Positions 11,364-23,637 of a DNA stretch of 64,000 nucleotides are shown here, piece by piece (position 1 is the first letter of the stretch; each line of letters begins with the position of its first letter). The notes under the pieces are model-generated. The model was not told the DNA's origin. It worked only from the letters and a program-made list of their open reading frames with translations, and did not search any database. The position numbers and the translations under genes are program-made. Origin of the DNA: Lepraria neglecta (taxonomy: Eukaryota; Ascomycota; Lecanoromycetes; Lecanorales; Stereocaulaceae); assembly GCA_033220425.1 (NCBI GenBank), contig CM065649.1, positions 620,001 through 684,000 on the forward strand, read 5' to 3'.

Positions 11364-14222
11364 ATGTTCAAGCTCGCGCCTGTTGCGCAGGAAACTTCAA
11401 TATGTCTGCGCTGCCAGTACCGCCTAAGCATCCGAAGGGCCACCCGTCCAGCTCCTCAGCGTCCTACAAAAACGCCCCAGCAGCTCCGACACTTCGCCCC
11501 CGGCCGCAATCTCAACCAAGAGCAATCACTACTCAGCGATGACTCTACGAATGGCCAACATCTAATCGCTCCTATCAGGAAATTCGATCCAGCCGCTGAC
11601 TACGACTGGGAAGAGATATACATCCAGAGAACGGGGTCGGGGATTAGAGGAAGACGTATATACCCTGGATTGAAGGATAGCCTTGGTTTCAATGCCTTGG
11701 GGGAGCCCGCAGAGGTCCTGGTTCTCCGGGATAGAGGAGATATGGAGCAGAAGGATTCTGATGTCCTCGAGATTCGCTCAAAACGCCCAGACAAGAACCC
11801 TACTGTAGAAGCATTGAGCTCATCTGAGATGTTGGACGAGATTAATGCAGAGCGAAGCTTAGTCGATGCGGATCAAGCGTGCGAAGGCATCGACAATGTC
11901 AAGACAGCGTGGATGGCACGATCACAGTCTACAACGAATGTAGTATCGGCTACTAGATATAGAGAGCTATCGTCACAGCTCCTTAATGGGTTCACTGTGA
12001 GGCAGCTGGCTGTCTATGTCGAGAAGGCGGACGCCAGCAGGCCCAAGGACCCATTAGATCTGCGGAACGAGTTTTCCGGTACTCTTTACACCCGCTCCGC
12101 ATGGGTCCCTGGAACGTCTGCTCGGCAGCCAAGAGCACCGAAGCTTGTGGAGCCCGCCAAAAATAAAGACTCGAGAGACGACATCATATACGAGAGGCCA
12201 GACAGACAGCTTTCGCACAAACCAACTTTGGTAGACAGAATACTACGACAATGCTGGCAACTCAAAGTCAAAAAGGACGAAGCATTAGACGGGGAGTTGC
12301 AGATACGACTGCACTCGACACATCTGGCCCTGATCACGAACCACAGTGAGACCACAGAGCTTTTGAGTGCGAGGAGTCTGACTGATCACATTCACAGAAC
12401 GAGGAATTCTCAAGCAACTGTCTGAGAGCTATGACGCGAAGATCGAAGCGTCAAGGAAAGACCAAATCATGCGCATCACTTCCGACTACGACACGTGCCT
12501 CGACATTCTCAAACTTATTGCCTTCACGCTCGGGAATATCCATACTTCTGAGATCGATTTACCAGCCCATCTCAAAAGCCATCGGAAGTCATCTCTATAC
12601 ATAGAGCCGGAAACCCCTATGCTTCGGCAGGTCGAAAAGTTGACAAACACGGTCATCGAGACTAGATCTAGTAATTACTGGCTTCGAGAAGTAAGTACTG
12701 CGAAGATGCGCTCCATCTCGTGCTAACTTTGAGGTAGTTGCATGTTCATTACCTTGGACCCGATGACGTCGACTTCCAAGATGCGAAAAGGCTCATCAAC
12801 CAGATTGGCAGACCCAAATCCGCAGATAAAGGCTGGCTCATTTGGTGTGGCGCCCTCAATCCTTCTCAAACTATTCCAGCCCCAGTCGACGTAGGCAACG
12901 GCTTACCATTGATGTCCAAAGATCAACAATGGTCAAGATGGTGCAGCCCTAACATAAGGCAAAATGACCTAGGGAACCGGAAGCCGAGTAGCACCACACC
13001 TCTCAACACCTTAGCGAGTCCGCTCAATTATGACCAGGGAGCAGCAAACTCTCTGACCAGGTTCTTCGCTCCGCCAGAAGAGGAACATGAGGTCGAAGGG
13101 AGGAACAGTCCTTACTGGCAGTCAAAGGTATCCCATTTAGACTCGGCCGTCTTAGGTCAAGTCCTGTTCTCTACAGCCGCAGCGGAGCAGAAGGCGGCCT
13201 CGATTCAAGCCAAAACAAAGGGTGCTAAAGACGAGCGAATTCGAGGCAGGTTAGGCCAGTGGCGTCGAGAGTTCGTGACTCAAGTCCCCGGAGTGTTGCG
13301 CCTGTTCGAACCCCTAGGTGCAGTAGATTCTGGACCCAACTTGGGCAGCGAGGAGTCCCTGCATATTCGCCTAACTCCGTCGTTTAAGAACACATCGCTG
13401 CCTATTCCCATCGAAGTATTGCCAGATTTAGAAATTCGAATCTCGTTGGACAACGATTCAAGAACAGCCTCCGTCAAATACGCTCGGCTGACCCACAGCA
13501 AGCAGCTCGATCTACTGCTGCCACAGAACACGGTAGACCTGCGCTTTTCCCGGCAGACATGTGTTTACTGGCAACGTGGAGGTCTCGACCCCCGGATCCA
13601 GCAATTTGTGCAAGATAGCAATTTGGATATATGGGGTACAGAGCGTCTAAGGACGCCAACAGAAATTACACTGGAGATACCTTTACACGCCATGCGATCC
13701 CACACACTTCCCGCAGAGGAAAATCCCACTCCCATCCTCGCCGAATATACATTCACCAATCTCGAACATCATAGTGAGCTTCGCATTCCATTTCGCGAAC
13801 AGGACTCTCGGACCGACCTCACATATACAAGCATCGAAGCCGGCAAAATAGGTGGCAGGAGAGATGAGCTCGCTCTTCGGCACTGCGGTGATCCTGGTCA
13901 AAAGATCACGGACCTCAACGAAGCAGATGATACGGCCAGTATAGCGCAAAGTGCAGTCTTTGACAAAGCCAACTCAGCTTCACTTCTCCGCAAAGCCAAT
14001 GCGCTGATCAACACCATCGAGAATCGACCCGACTACGACGACAGAGACGGCGTCTCTCCAGCCTTCACATATGGAGTGGAGAAGGAAAAGCGAATAGAGG
14101 CGAGGAAAGCGAACCAAGAGTCGAAGCTTCGACGACTCAGATTGCCGGGGAAGAGATCTGTGCTGAGGAAAGTCACTGCGGATAGGAATCAAATTGTAAC
14201 ACGGACTAAGACGCTGAGATGA
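11364..14222 (+). CDS. sls1: Mitochondrial inner-membrane protein Sls1
   Basis: Sls1 is a peripheral mitochondrial inner-membrane protein that couples mitochondrial transcription to membrane-bound translation. The first 45 residues are rich in Arg, Ala, Gln and Ser with almost no acid, a good matrix-targeting signal. The domain order then follows fungal Sls1 N-terminal and KH-like regions (FDPAADYDWEEIYIQRTGSG, later IRITSDYDTC-like and HYLGPDDVDFQDAKRLI blocks). Two introns, 12346-12397 (donor GTGAGA) and 12691-12737 (donor GTAAGT, GCTAAC branch), restore one frame of 919 aa. The apparent stop at the end of the first block is explained by the first intron. The C-terminus is basic (RLPGKRSVLRK...). 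There is no decay here, although the next gene downstream is wrecked. Confidence 0.82.
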
Positions 14223-15275
14223 TTGGCAACCTATGGACCAGAACCTTAACGGACTATCGGCAATGATGATCCCGAGCAGATGAAATGGCCAAGATCGGTG
14301 CGAGATTAACTGGAAGGTACATGTCCTGACACAGGAGCACGTAAAAGGTAATTTCGATCTGAAGGACAATCATGGCTGTTTCGAACAAGTGTTCAATGAT
14401 TACGTCGTAATTACACGACGTATGTACGATCCCCCATGACACCCTGTATATCTGCAAGAACTTAGTATTGCACAATGTACTGTATGTACTGTTCTCGCCA
14501 CGAATGCGTATCCAGTGAGCGTCTGCATCAAGTCCCAATATACCAGCTTGTCCCAGATTTCTTTTGCTCAGAGACCAAAGGTCTCTCTGCTCCAGCTTAG
14601 TCAAAAGCTAGTCAACTTCTGCTCAATGCGAACTAGAATCATACCTTTTTGGTCTACACGAGGAGCAGAAAGTAACCAACGTGCGCTCGTAATGAATTGC
14701 AAGTTGAAATTTCTCTATTTTAGAAGTGCAGAGAACGCAAGATTTTCTGTGCAGGAGGAGCAGCAGAGTGGGCTGCTTGTACTCTCTAGGGGCAGCATCT
14801 ACACAATGCCTGTTGAGTGAAAGGAGAATATGTGGGTCTTCTGCTGACTTGCGATCAAGAATGCCCCTCAACATAAGCAGGAAATGGAAAATCTTAGGGA
14901 CAAAGCCATTATTAAAACAGGTTTTCGAAACAAGTTCCATATACTTCTTTCTCGTCCGTCATTCGCAACAATGATTTTTGTCCAATTCTCGTTACTTCTC
15001 GATAGCTTTATGTCAACCAGTCTACCTCAAATCAGAAGACATCCTCCTACTTCAACCTCTCAAATCCACACAACTCTTGGTAGAGATCATTGGGTATTTT
15101 AGAGTTACTGTCTGAAAAGTATAAGCATACTGTTGTTGTAACGATGTGATCACATTCATTCATTTCTACCCAGCTGATATCGAGCTGTCATGTATCATAC
15201 TTCATCGTCAGGGAGGGTCAGAACCCAATCAATCCGTGCCATCATTGCTCTAGAGCAGTACGCATCGCTATCTCA
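14223..15275. other. Intergenic; no gene recognised
   Basis: Roughly 1 kb between sls1 and the HET relic. Short frames on both strands lack family resemblance or codon bias. I see no repeat or RNA gene. Confidence 0.5.
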
Positions 15276-16480
15276 TCATAATCCTGGCATCAATCCCTCC
15301 GCCCTCAAAACGCCCACGGTGACCGGAAACCGCCAGTCGGGCACCCACGTGGGGAGGTTTGTCGAGCGGTTCCTTCGGTCCTCGACCGCATTGAGGATAG
15401 CTAAGGATTTGTCCTCTTGTATGCATGCCATTAGTGCGTTTGTGTAAACCTGATGTAACAACTAATGATATTAAGGATCCAGCCGTGGAGCGCGAAGCGC
15501 CTGCAATGTATACACTTTGTCTCTAGATTCGCTTACCTCGAAACTTCTTGTAACCCTCAACAGATGCGAGAGCTTCGATGGCTTTGATGTACGCCAACGC
15601 TGTCGTTCAATCTCTATAGTCACAATCACAAAGGTGGAGAAAGCCGGTGGTTGACTGCTGCTACTGTCGACTATGATCTTGCATTTCACTGATAGGGAAT
15701 TCGATGGCATCGAGTATTCTCCACAGCGGACAACGCAATCGCGGCTCACGATGACTTCTTGGAATGTCCAAGCTCGTCGAAACCAGGGCCAGGTCAAAAG
15801 CCACTCCAGTGATTTCTAATCCAAATCAATGGCATCGAGGTCGCGTCCAGGCCCGAGACGGTCCTTTGTCAATGTGAGTGCCAAAATTCTCGTTACGGAA
15901 TGTCCGCTCTCTTAGTGTCGTTCTTCTGCTTAGATCGCGCATCGATCCCAAGAGCTTCCAGGCGGAGGGTATCAAGGCATCTGCCAACCCGAGCCATACG
16001 ATCACGCACTCAGCAGTACCGTAGATTTCGCCCATCAAGGCGACCTGCTGATTGATGCAGAGCTGGTCAATCTAGAACACACGTTGAAAAAAGGGATTCT
16101 TTAGATGGAGTAAGGCAGCCTCCAAGCTTAGGGTTATATCAACGTCCTTGCCGTTGCAAGTAATACTTCTGGTGTTTTCAGGTGGGCCCCATATATAAGA
16201 AAGCGCATAATATGGAATCCCACGGTAAAGGTACACAGTGGCAAGTCTGCATTTGATAGGATCGTCAAACTCCCTCTGGCAAGATAACCAGCAGACGTGT
16301 ATCGTGAGACTTGTCCAGCGGTACTTCGGAGAAGCTCAACGATTCTTCTGATGACGGCATTGTTATTGCCGAGCATGTAATAGATCTGTTCAGCAGTGGA
16401 GCAACGAATTGGTCAGTATTCTTATCACGCGTGAGTTGGAATTCCAAAAAGATGCGATGGTGAATCACAGATACCAAGAT
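15276..16480 (-). pseudogene. Decayed HET (heterokaryon incompatibility) domain gene
   Basis: HET domains trigger cell death after fusion of unlike individuals. The minus strand still reads the hallmark blocks in order: RLLVILPEG, then FDDPIKCRL, YYALSYIWGPPENTRSITC, IDQLCINQQ, AECVIVWLG, WFRRAWTFQE, ESRDKVYTLQAL and LPTWVPDWRFP. A TAG at 16072-16074 replaces the tryptophan normally preceding IDQLCINQ. A second TAG lies at 15816-15818. Frame shifts lie near 16260 (between ILPEG and FDDP) and between about 15820 and 15900. No start codon or effector domain downstream of HET is evident. It cannot encode a full HET protein as read. Flanking conserved genes are intact, which argues against general sequencing error. 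Confidence 0.85.
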
Positions 16481-16955
16481 GGTGATAGAGATCCCCGTGG
16501 CCGAGGTTGATGTAGCTGTACTTCGCTGCTGAGATGTGACTGAGCGTTGTCCTCAAGGCTGAATCTAGTTCGGCTTTAGCAAGTTGTATCCAAAATACTT
16601 ACATAGATCTTCTGGAGCTACAAGCCCGGATTTGCAAAACTTGATGATTTCAATACAAAGAAAGAAGAAGTCGGGTATCTAGATTTACAAATCGCCCTGC
16701 CAATCACATGCAAATGGCTATGCCGCCAGTCGTAAAGCTATCAAAGCTATGGTATGTAGCCGAATCTAACCGCACGCCTCGCCTGTACATAGAAAAGTGG
16801 TGACCAATATGTCCGTCCGAGTCTGCTCCTGCAGAACTCCACCCCCATAGATATGTCCTTGACATGAACTCCGGAAATGCATCCCCGCTCCACCGCTCGC
16901 ATGAAAGTAAAGAGTGTATCAATAATATCCGTAGCTGTTTCTGTACTTCAGGACC
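16481..16955. other. Intergenic between HET relic and teaR
   Basis: About 0.47 kb. No recognisable coding sequence. It may contain the teaR terminator and the rotted 5' part of the HET gene. Confidence 0.45.
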
Positions 16956-18818
16956 TCACATAACAATACAACACCCACAACCTGCCTCCTTTTTCTTTTC
17001 TTCTCTCCGCCCCTTCTCTTCGTCCCTCGCCTTTCTCTCCTTTTCGAACGGATCCAGCGGTCTCGACTTGCCCGCTTGGCCCACAGGACTCTGCTCTTTT
17101 ACCCTTGGGATGGCGCTATATCCCGCATGCTCTCCCTCTGTGGCGGATGGACTGGGCGATGGCTTCTGATTGGGATTGTGACCGGGCGTCGCAACAGTCA
17201 ATGGCCATTCCGGACCACGTTGCTCTTGCGTCGTTCGCTCATCGTGGTCCCTTGACGGCGGCTGCAATCCATTCACTGTATGTTCGGCCACTGGACTGAA
17301 CTCGCGGGGGAGTTGAGGAGACGCTTTGCCCTCAAGGCGCCGCTGTTCTGCTTCTTTCTGCGCGCGTTCCCATTGCTCTTGCTGTAACCTTTTGGCATGC
17401 GTGGGTAGGAGTTGTTGATCTGGTGGTAAGCGAGGGTCGGGTTTGTACATTGTGGCCAGCCATGGAGGGTCGCCTTCTGGGCGGTTGATGGCTGTTGGAG
17501 GACGCGGTTCGAGGCTGGAGCGAGACTTAGGTCTTGTGGCAGAGGGAGTACGAGGGGAGGTGGTTGTGGAAGTTGTGCGAGGTTTTAGTTGGGTGTCAGG
17601 TGTGCGTGTGTTGGAGGAAATTTTTCTTGTGGTAGTTGGTCTGTTGTTGCTGGGAAGGCGGCTTTTGGTTGGAGATTCTTGCGATCCAGGGCGCGAAGCC
17701 GGTGTAGGTGTATTGTATGAAGCATCTGGGTCATCGAGCAGGACTTGACTACCTGTGCTGTTGCCGCGGCTGCGTACTCTGTTGTAAGCTATGCCGTTCT
17801 CCTCTCCTGTCCAATTGCCGCTTGCGCCCCTCTTTCGTGGCAGTGGCGTATCTCTTTCAATATGTTCCTGAGGTATAGGCATGGGGCTTGATCTTGGAAG
17901 TGGTATCCTGGAGGAGCTTTTTCTCAGGTCTGGCTGTCGATACACTGGTGATGTTGGTGACCCCATATAATTCTCTGTAGCAATCTCTTCTGGTGTCCGC
18001 AGGTCAAAGTCATGCAAGACCGTCTCTTCTTCGTCCTCTTCTTGCCGTATCGGCGATCTTGTTCTTTGCTTCTTTCGCTCCTTGACAACTGGTGGCTCGA
18101 TATCCTGACTAGGCATGTCAGGCGCTTGTCTGCGCTGATCCTGCTCCCTTCGCCCCTTCGATCTGCTGTTTGATCTTAGCTGCGGCGGTGGCAACTTAAT
18201 CCCCGCCTCTTGCATTTCGTGACTCTCAATCAGTGCAAGTTTGTCCCTGTGTATCCACCTCGAGCGCTCTGGATCCTCGTCGTCTAAGAAGGACTCATCT
18301 TGTGGCGCTAGCCGCTCGCCTTTATCCATACTGCTACCCCCTAAGCTCCTCTCCCCGATACTTCTCGGATGACCGTAGAGATCGATGAGGCTGTCTGCTT
18401 CACTTCCGTCTCGGCTTTCATTAAAACCTAGTCGTATGCCTTGCTTGTAGGGCGAAAGGTATGAAGGGTCGATATTTGCGGATGACTTCGATAGGCCTTG
18501 TATGGCGCCGTGGGAGCTCGATGGCTCGCTCCTATCTGGCGTTGTAGGCTGGTTTTGAGGCTGTGAGAATCTGTTCGATTGATGTTGTGGGGGATTGAAG
18601 TTTAGCTTCTGTTGTGGAGGCTGATTTCCCGAAAGGAAAGATTGTGACTGGTCTGCCTGTAGGACTGGGTCAGTGTCGTCATTGATACTCCCAATATGAA
18701 ATTTTTAGCATACCTGTTGGTCTCCATGCGAACTGAAGTCCCACGGACTCACTTCCCTGTTCTGTGACCTTTGCGAGCTATACCCGCGGCCGCTTGTATA
18801 TGTAGAAACAGCGGCCAT
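16956..18818 (-). CDS. teaR: TeaR-like prenylated cell-end marker receptor
   Basis: TeaR (Mod5-type) proteins are anchored in the plasma membrane at hyphal tips by prenylation and hold the cell-end marker TeaA, linking microtubule ends to polarised growth. The C-terminus here is GCGCCIVM: a CaaX box (CIVM) preceded by cysteines that could be palmitoylated, after a very basic stretch (EKGRREEKKKEAG). The protein (601 aa) is mostly disordered and rich in Ser, Pro and Arg, with a conserved core near GDPPWLATMYKPDPRLPPDQQ. One intron (18657-18713) follows a 35-codon first exon. The start is ATG at 18818. The name rests on the prenylated, disordered architecture and the core motif, so I hold it with some caution. 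It is divergent from pal1, another morphology gene. Confidence 0.7.
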
Positions 18819-21055
18819 TGCCCGTCCAGCTCAGGCTCGATGTGTGGTGCGCAGCCAATCCTGTACTGTGTCTCCCTCTTCCCACACTTGCACAAAGTCC
18901 AAGTCGCTGTAAACACGTGAGAGTCCTAGGCCAAGGCGTCTTCAGATCCCACGCAGCCGTTGCAGACGCCAATGTCTACCCACTGTAGACAGTGACCACC
19001 GCTCCAGAGCCCAGATGGCCGCAACAAGCACAAAATTCGTTTAGTGGCGGAATGTCGTGCGTACAAGGTTCGCGCGGGAGGCAATCTACTTGACAAGCAT
19101 CACTGCTTGACTTTGGTCAATGGTCAGCAGGGAGATGCACCAGGATGCAGGTCCAGCTGTTGCGCGCTCCTCTCAGAATCTGTAGCAAGTCTTTCGTGGG
19201 AACATGAGAGCCCCTGCTCGCGAATCGTTAGTAGGCGCTTCGTATAATTTGTACAGCGAAAGGAGGAATTGATATGTTGCTTGTAGATGCGATTTCCAGC
19301 CATTTTCTTTGCACGGATGTCGGCGCTTGGCGAGCCGCTTTTCCAGCACTACCAATCTTAATAAGGCGACGGGGCTGCGTCTAGAAAAGAGGACGTGCTG
19401 AGTCTTAAAAGTGCAATTGAAGAATTGGGTGGTCTCCAATTCGGACGTATGATGGAATCTATAAATGGGTTGCATCGATGCGTTTGCACAGACCATATTG
19501 TTTATCTAGCGCTTTCCGAATATCTAATCTAAACGGATGTACTGGGGCCATGGATGTTACACCAATCCACCTGTTTGACATTTCGTCATAGACGCATACC
19601 ACATTCAGCAAATTCTCGCCAGACAGGGCAACCTCTCATCGTAACAGGTAAGCTCCCCGTGTATGACACTTCCAATGCTCACTCCGGATGCGAACATTAG
19701 GTAAGGGAAAGCCTTCTGCCCAGGCTGTCCATCAGCAACCCGAATATGAAATTTGAGAACATTGCCGGAAGAGAGATCGATATCGGAACTCTTTGTTGGT
19801 TTTCGTCAACGGTATCAACTTGAGTGAGCCCCGATCGAACAGATTAGACACGACTTCCGGTAGCTTAACTCAAACTGAGAAGGCAAGGCTACAATGTCTG
19901 CCGAGTCTTCGTCCGAGTCGCTACCACTGCAGATTTCAATGCTCCCTCGAGTGATAATTGCATAACCTGTAGATCCCAGAAGAGCGAGCTCACACTTGAG
20001 CTTCAGTGAACACATATAGTAGTATGTAGTCCACTCGCTCGCCTATTCAATTGGCTCTGGCGAAAGCGCAATAAAAAGAAGCCTTGAACCTCTCATCATT
20101 TGCACTCGAACGTATATTGCAATAGCTTGGCCGGCCCAGACTGCAAAGAAAGTTTTGGCCGTGAGCAAGGCTGCATAGTGGAGTTATTCCGGAACAAGGA
20201 GAAATCGTTTATTCTGATGTCTGGGCCCAGAAACAAGCAGAAATGAAGCCAAGGGAAGGTTACGAACTATGGCTGGAGGCGCAATGGCACGTGAGACGCC
20301 CTCATTGGAGGAAACGCATGAAAATTGAGAACAGTCCAGACAAAAAGCCACGGGAAATTATTGATAGACCAATTAGAACTCCCTCAGCAGATTTCTACAC
20401 AACTCCTGTGCTTTCATCTGCTGGCCCTCTATGTTGGTAACAGTTTCCAGGTCGTGGATTTTGAGATGGAGAAAACGTTTCTCTCAGGGGTTTGGAACCG
20501 CAAAGCCGTTCCGGGCGCAATGTTCATCGGTCGAGGCTTTTGCGTTTTGCGGGGATGAGGGCACAAGGATCTTTTAGTGAGGAGCGTCTAGCCCAAGGAG
20601 GTCAAAGTACACGGAAAATAAGGGTAAGAGCGTGGGCGTCAAGCCATGGACTTGCCCTTGTTAGGTAGAAGTCTTGTGGGGTCTAAAGACTCCTAGAGTG
20701 TGGATTGAAAGAAGCAACGGACGGCCTCATGGCGGCAAGGACTGCTATTTACCCAACATCTTTTCAACAGAACTCTTCCTTCTTTTTCCTACCCATCCTA
20801 GAGATCTTCCTTTGCATAATTGTAGCATCATACAGAGCATTCGTTGGCGCTCTTCCCACGTCACATGCTTCAACAACGCCGCATTCAGGTTTTCCGCCGC
20901 TGACCTTGCTTCTCCCGCTTCCGACATCGCTTAATACCTCTCCTCCATCGTCAAAGCATTCTAATAACATTAGGGGCAGCGTATATTCGTGCTTTGGATA
21001 TCTGAGAGATAGGAGAGAAGCCAAGACTTGATTAGAAGCAGAAGATATCGCAAGA
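18819..21055. other. Long divergent intergenic region (teaR / pal1)
   Basis: About 2.2 kb between two divergent polarity genes. Most shows no coding pattern. On the minus strand, 19620-20015 contains two protein-like stretches in different frames (one around SDSDEDSADIVALPSQFELSY, one around HIRVADGQPGQKAFPYLMFA). They could be a small decayed gene that I do not recognise. The rest presumably holds both promoters and long 5' leaders. Confidence 0.45.
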
Positions 21056-21217
21056 ATGTCGGCAGTGTCGGTGCAGGGGCAAGCTCCAGGTATGTTTTTC
21101 TTTTTCTCTAGCACGAGATAAGCGCTTTGGCACGCAACCACGTCGCACAGGATTGCTATTTGCCAAATACACGTCAACACTCGCTCGTTTCAGGTTTCTG
21201 GCAGCCAACAGAGCGAC

Positions 21218-23134
21218 ATGGGTCGTCTGAAACGCTCTCCAGCACAAAGCATCCTTCGACTACCTGCTGACGCTGATCTCGCACCAGATTTCGAGAGGCA
21301 AATCTCTCCTGGGGCTACTGCTAACCTTCCCTCAAACAATCCCTTTCGCAACCGCGCAGCTTCACCAGTGAATTCACCTATTACCTCTACATTTAACAAC
21401 ATCCCTCACACAGCCCCTGAACGACCTACGTCACGGAATCCATTTCTAGATCAAACCGACAAGAAAGGCTCGAGTACTGTACAAATGAGGGCGGCATCAC
21501 CAGACAAGGGCACATCTTCAATGGCTGGAAGAATTTCTCCAACGAAGCCGGCATTGACTGGACATGCTGTAGAATTATTTGTGAGCGTTCCGCCCGCATT
21601 TCCTGTTTTGACGCTTCGAATGCTAACGTCTGCGTTCAGGATAATCTTGCCATCAATGATGGTCCCTCGACCTATACGAACGGTATCCCGCAAGGTGCCC
21701 CCCAAGGCGCGCCTCCACCATACGCCAATCATCCAGCGCGATCAGAGAACATGCCACCGAGGCCTAGGAATGGGCTAACGCACCAGCCATCGCGGTCGCA
21801 AGAGGATCCCAATCAGCGGCCACGCACCGGAAAGCCTCGAGAGCCAGAGCTTGACATTTTTGCGGACCCCATTTCTCCTGAAAATGGAAGACCTCGACCA
21901 CGTCCAAGGCGAAACTCAGACTCGTCGATCAATAGCAGAATGATGAACCCGGAGGATGAGCGAAGACGGCGCGAACGTCACCGGCGAGAGCGTGAGGTAA
22001 GGCATAATAGGGGAGATAGTAGGCCGAGGCCAGGGACATCCTCAAGACCGAAGAAGCCAAACAAGCAGCTCGACATCATCGATTCCCTGGATGTTACTAG
22101 TATCTATGGCACTGGCTGTGAGTTCTCTACTCGAATGACCTACACATATGATCTTTGGCGCTGAATTACACGCAGTATTTCACCACGACGGCCCATTTGA
22201 CGCTTGCAACCCCCATCGCAACCGCAAGGGTTCGCAACGCGCACCGATGCAAGCATTTGCTAAAGACTCCCTGAACAACTCCATGGGAGGCTCCGGTCCC
22301 GTCAACAAAGACCTTAACTTTGCACAATTTCATGGTCGTGGCGCTGAAGGGTTCACTGATTATTCCACCTCAGGTGTACCAAACGCACCATACGCACCAA
22401 AACCATTGTCAGAACCGTTCAATTACGAGCCTTACGCGGGCTCGAGCGTCCCAACGAGAAATGGAAATGGAATGAAAGTAGGGATTGATAGAACCTCAAG
22501 CTTCAATCCCACTGCCCGAGTTGATAAAATCCATGGGGAAGAAAGCATGGGTCTTGGGACCACCACACATCTCGAGGGTGCCCCAGCAGCCCGAACAGTC
22601 ATTCAGCGCCGCGAGTCCGAGACAGATCAGGTCCCAGGCATGGGCAGTGGTGGTGGTCTGGGCAGGAAACGAAGTTTGGCACAGAAAATTCGAGGAATCA
22701 GCAATGCCAACCGCGGCGCTCCTTTCGCACCCTCCGGAAGGGTAACGAGCCCAGATGGCGGCTACGAAAAGCCCGGGACACCGACGAGCCCAGGAGTCGT
22801 ACAAAGCCCAGGCAGCATGCCTAAGATCAAGCAGAGTAATCCGTTCTTCAACGACTACGATGATTCTTATGAGACGAAAGGACAGAGGATCCAGATCGCC
22901 GAACAGCGAAATCCAACTGGCAGCATAGGTGGAGGTGAGGAGCAGGTCAACGCTCGCTCGCGGGCAATGAGCAGTCCTAAACGTGCTGCTACCGGGGGCA
23001 TACTGGAGAGGAGAGTCACCAATGATGGCACCGGCCATGGACAATCAGAGAGCAATGGCGGAGGTGGTGGATTTTTGAGCCGAGTCAAGAGCTTGAAGGG
23101 CGGGAAGAGGTCCAGACCCGAGAGGAGGGAATAG
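21218..23134 (+). CDS. pal1: Pal1 cell-morphology protein
   Basis: Pal1 proteins act at the cortex and in early endocytosis, helping keep fungal cells cylindrical. The diagnostic Pal1 block is complete: REPELDIFADP, the Arg/Glu-rich RRRERHRRERE run, KQLDIIDSLDVTSIYGTGLF, HHDGPFDACNPHRNRKGS and APMQAFAKDSLNNS. NPF motifs (SNNPFRNR, SRNPFLD, SNPFFND) could bind EH-domain endocytic proteins. Introns 21581-21639 and 22118-22175 restore ELF-DNLAIND and YGTG-LFHHDG. The coding length from ATG 21218 is 599 aa. An upstream ATG at 21056 followed by a good donor at 21090 would add a short exon, but its phase does not fit the main frame. I therefore start at 21218 and leave the extreme N-terminus open. 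Confidence 0.87.
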
Positions 23135-23637
23135 AGACGCCTATACAAGAGCAGTACAAGACTTGGAGATGATGTAGATATATGGAAAAGGCTAATTGAA
23201 TCGGACACGGCTGTTGGTCAGCTTGGACACTGCTAGAGCTTCTGATACGATTACGGGCGTTGAATACCTGAGCTGCGCTTGGCCGCACCTAAAATACTAT
23301 TATTGACGTCTCTGTAGTATGCATCTCTTTACGATAATACCAGGATAAGATAGACTGGGCAGAGAAGAATGGACCGTTTTACACTGGTACTTGAGAATTG
23401 TAGGAATTGAACGTGTCTTGGGATCTCTTCTGATTCATTGGGTGTTTGCCCATGTCTATCGAGACTATGGCACATGTATCATGTGCTATATCCTTTGCCT
23501 AGCATTGTCTTCTATTCCCATAGCCCCTCTGCCCCAGTCATCGTTCTTCCCAGTATCGCTTCAGCGTATCATGACGTTCCAATGATATACCTGAGGAACG
23601 TTTCTCCTCGTACCTCCACCAAACTTCGTAAACGAGC

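Noticed and set aside
21056-21193. Extra first exon of pal1 with ATG 21056
   Set aside because: Donor and acceptor exist, but the phase gives a stop after about 30 codons; not compatible with the Pal1 frame without another change.
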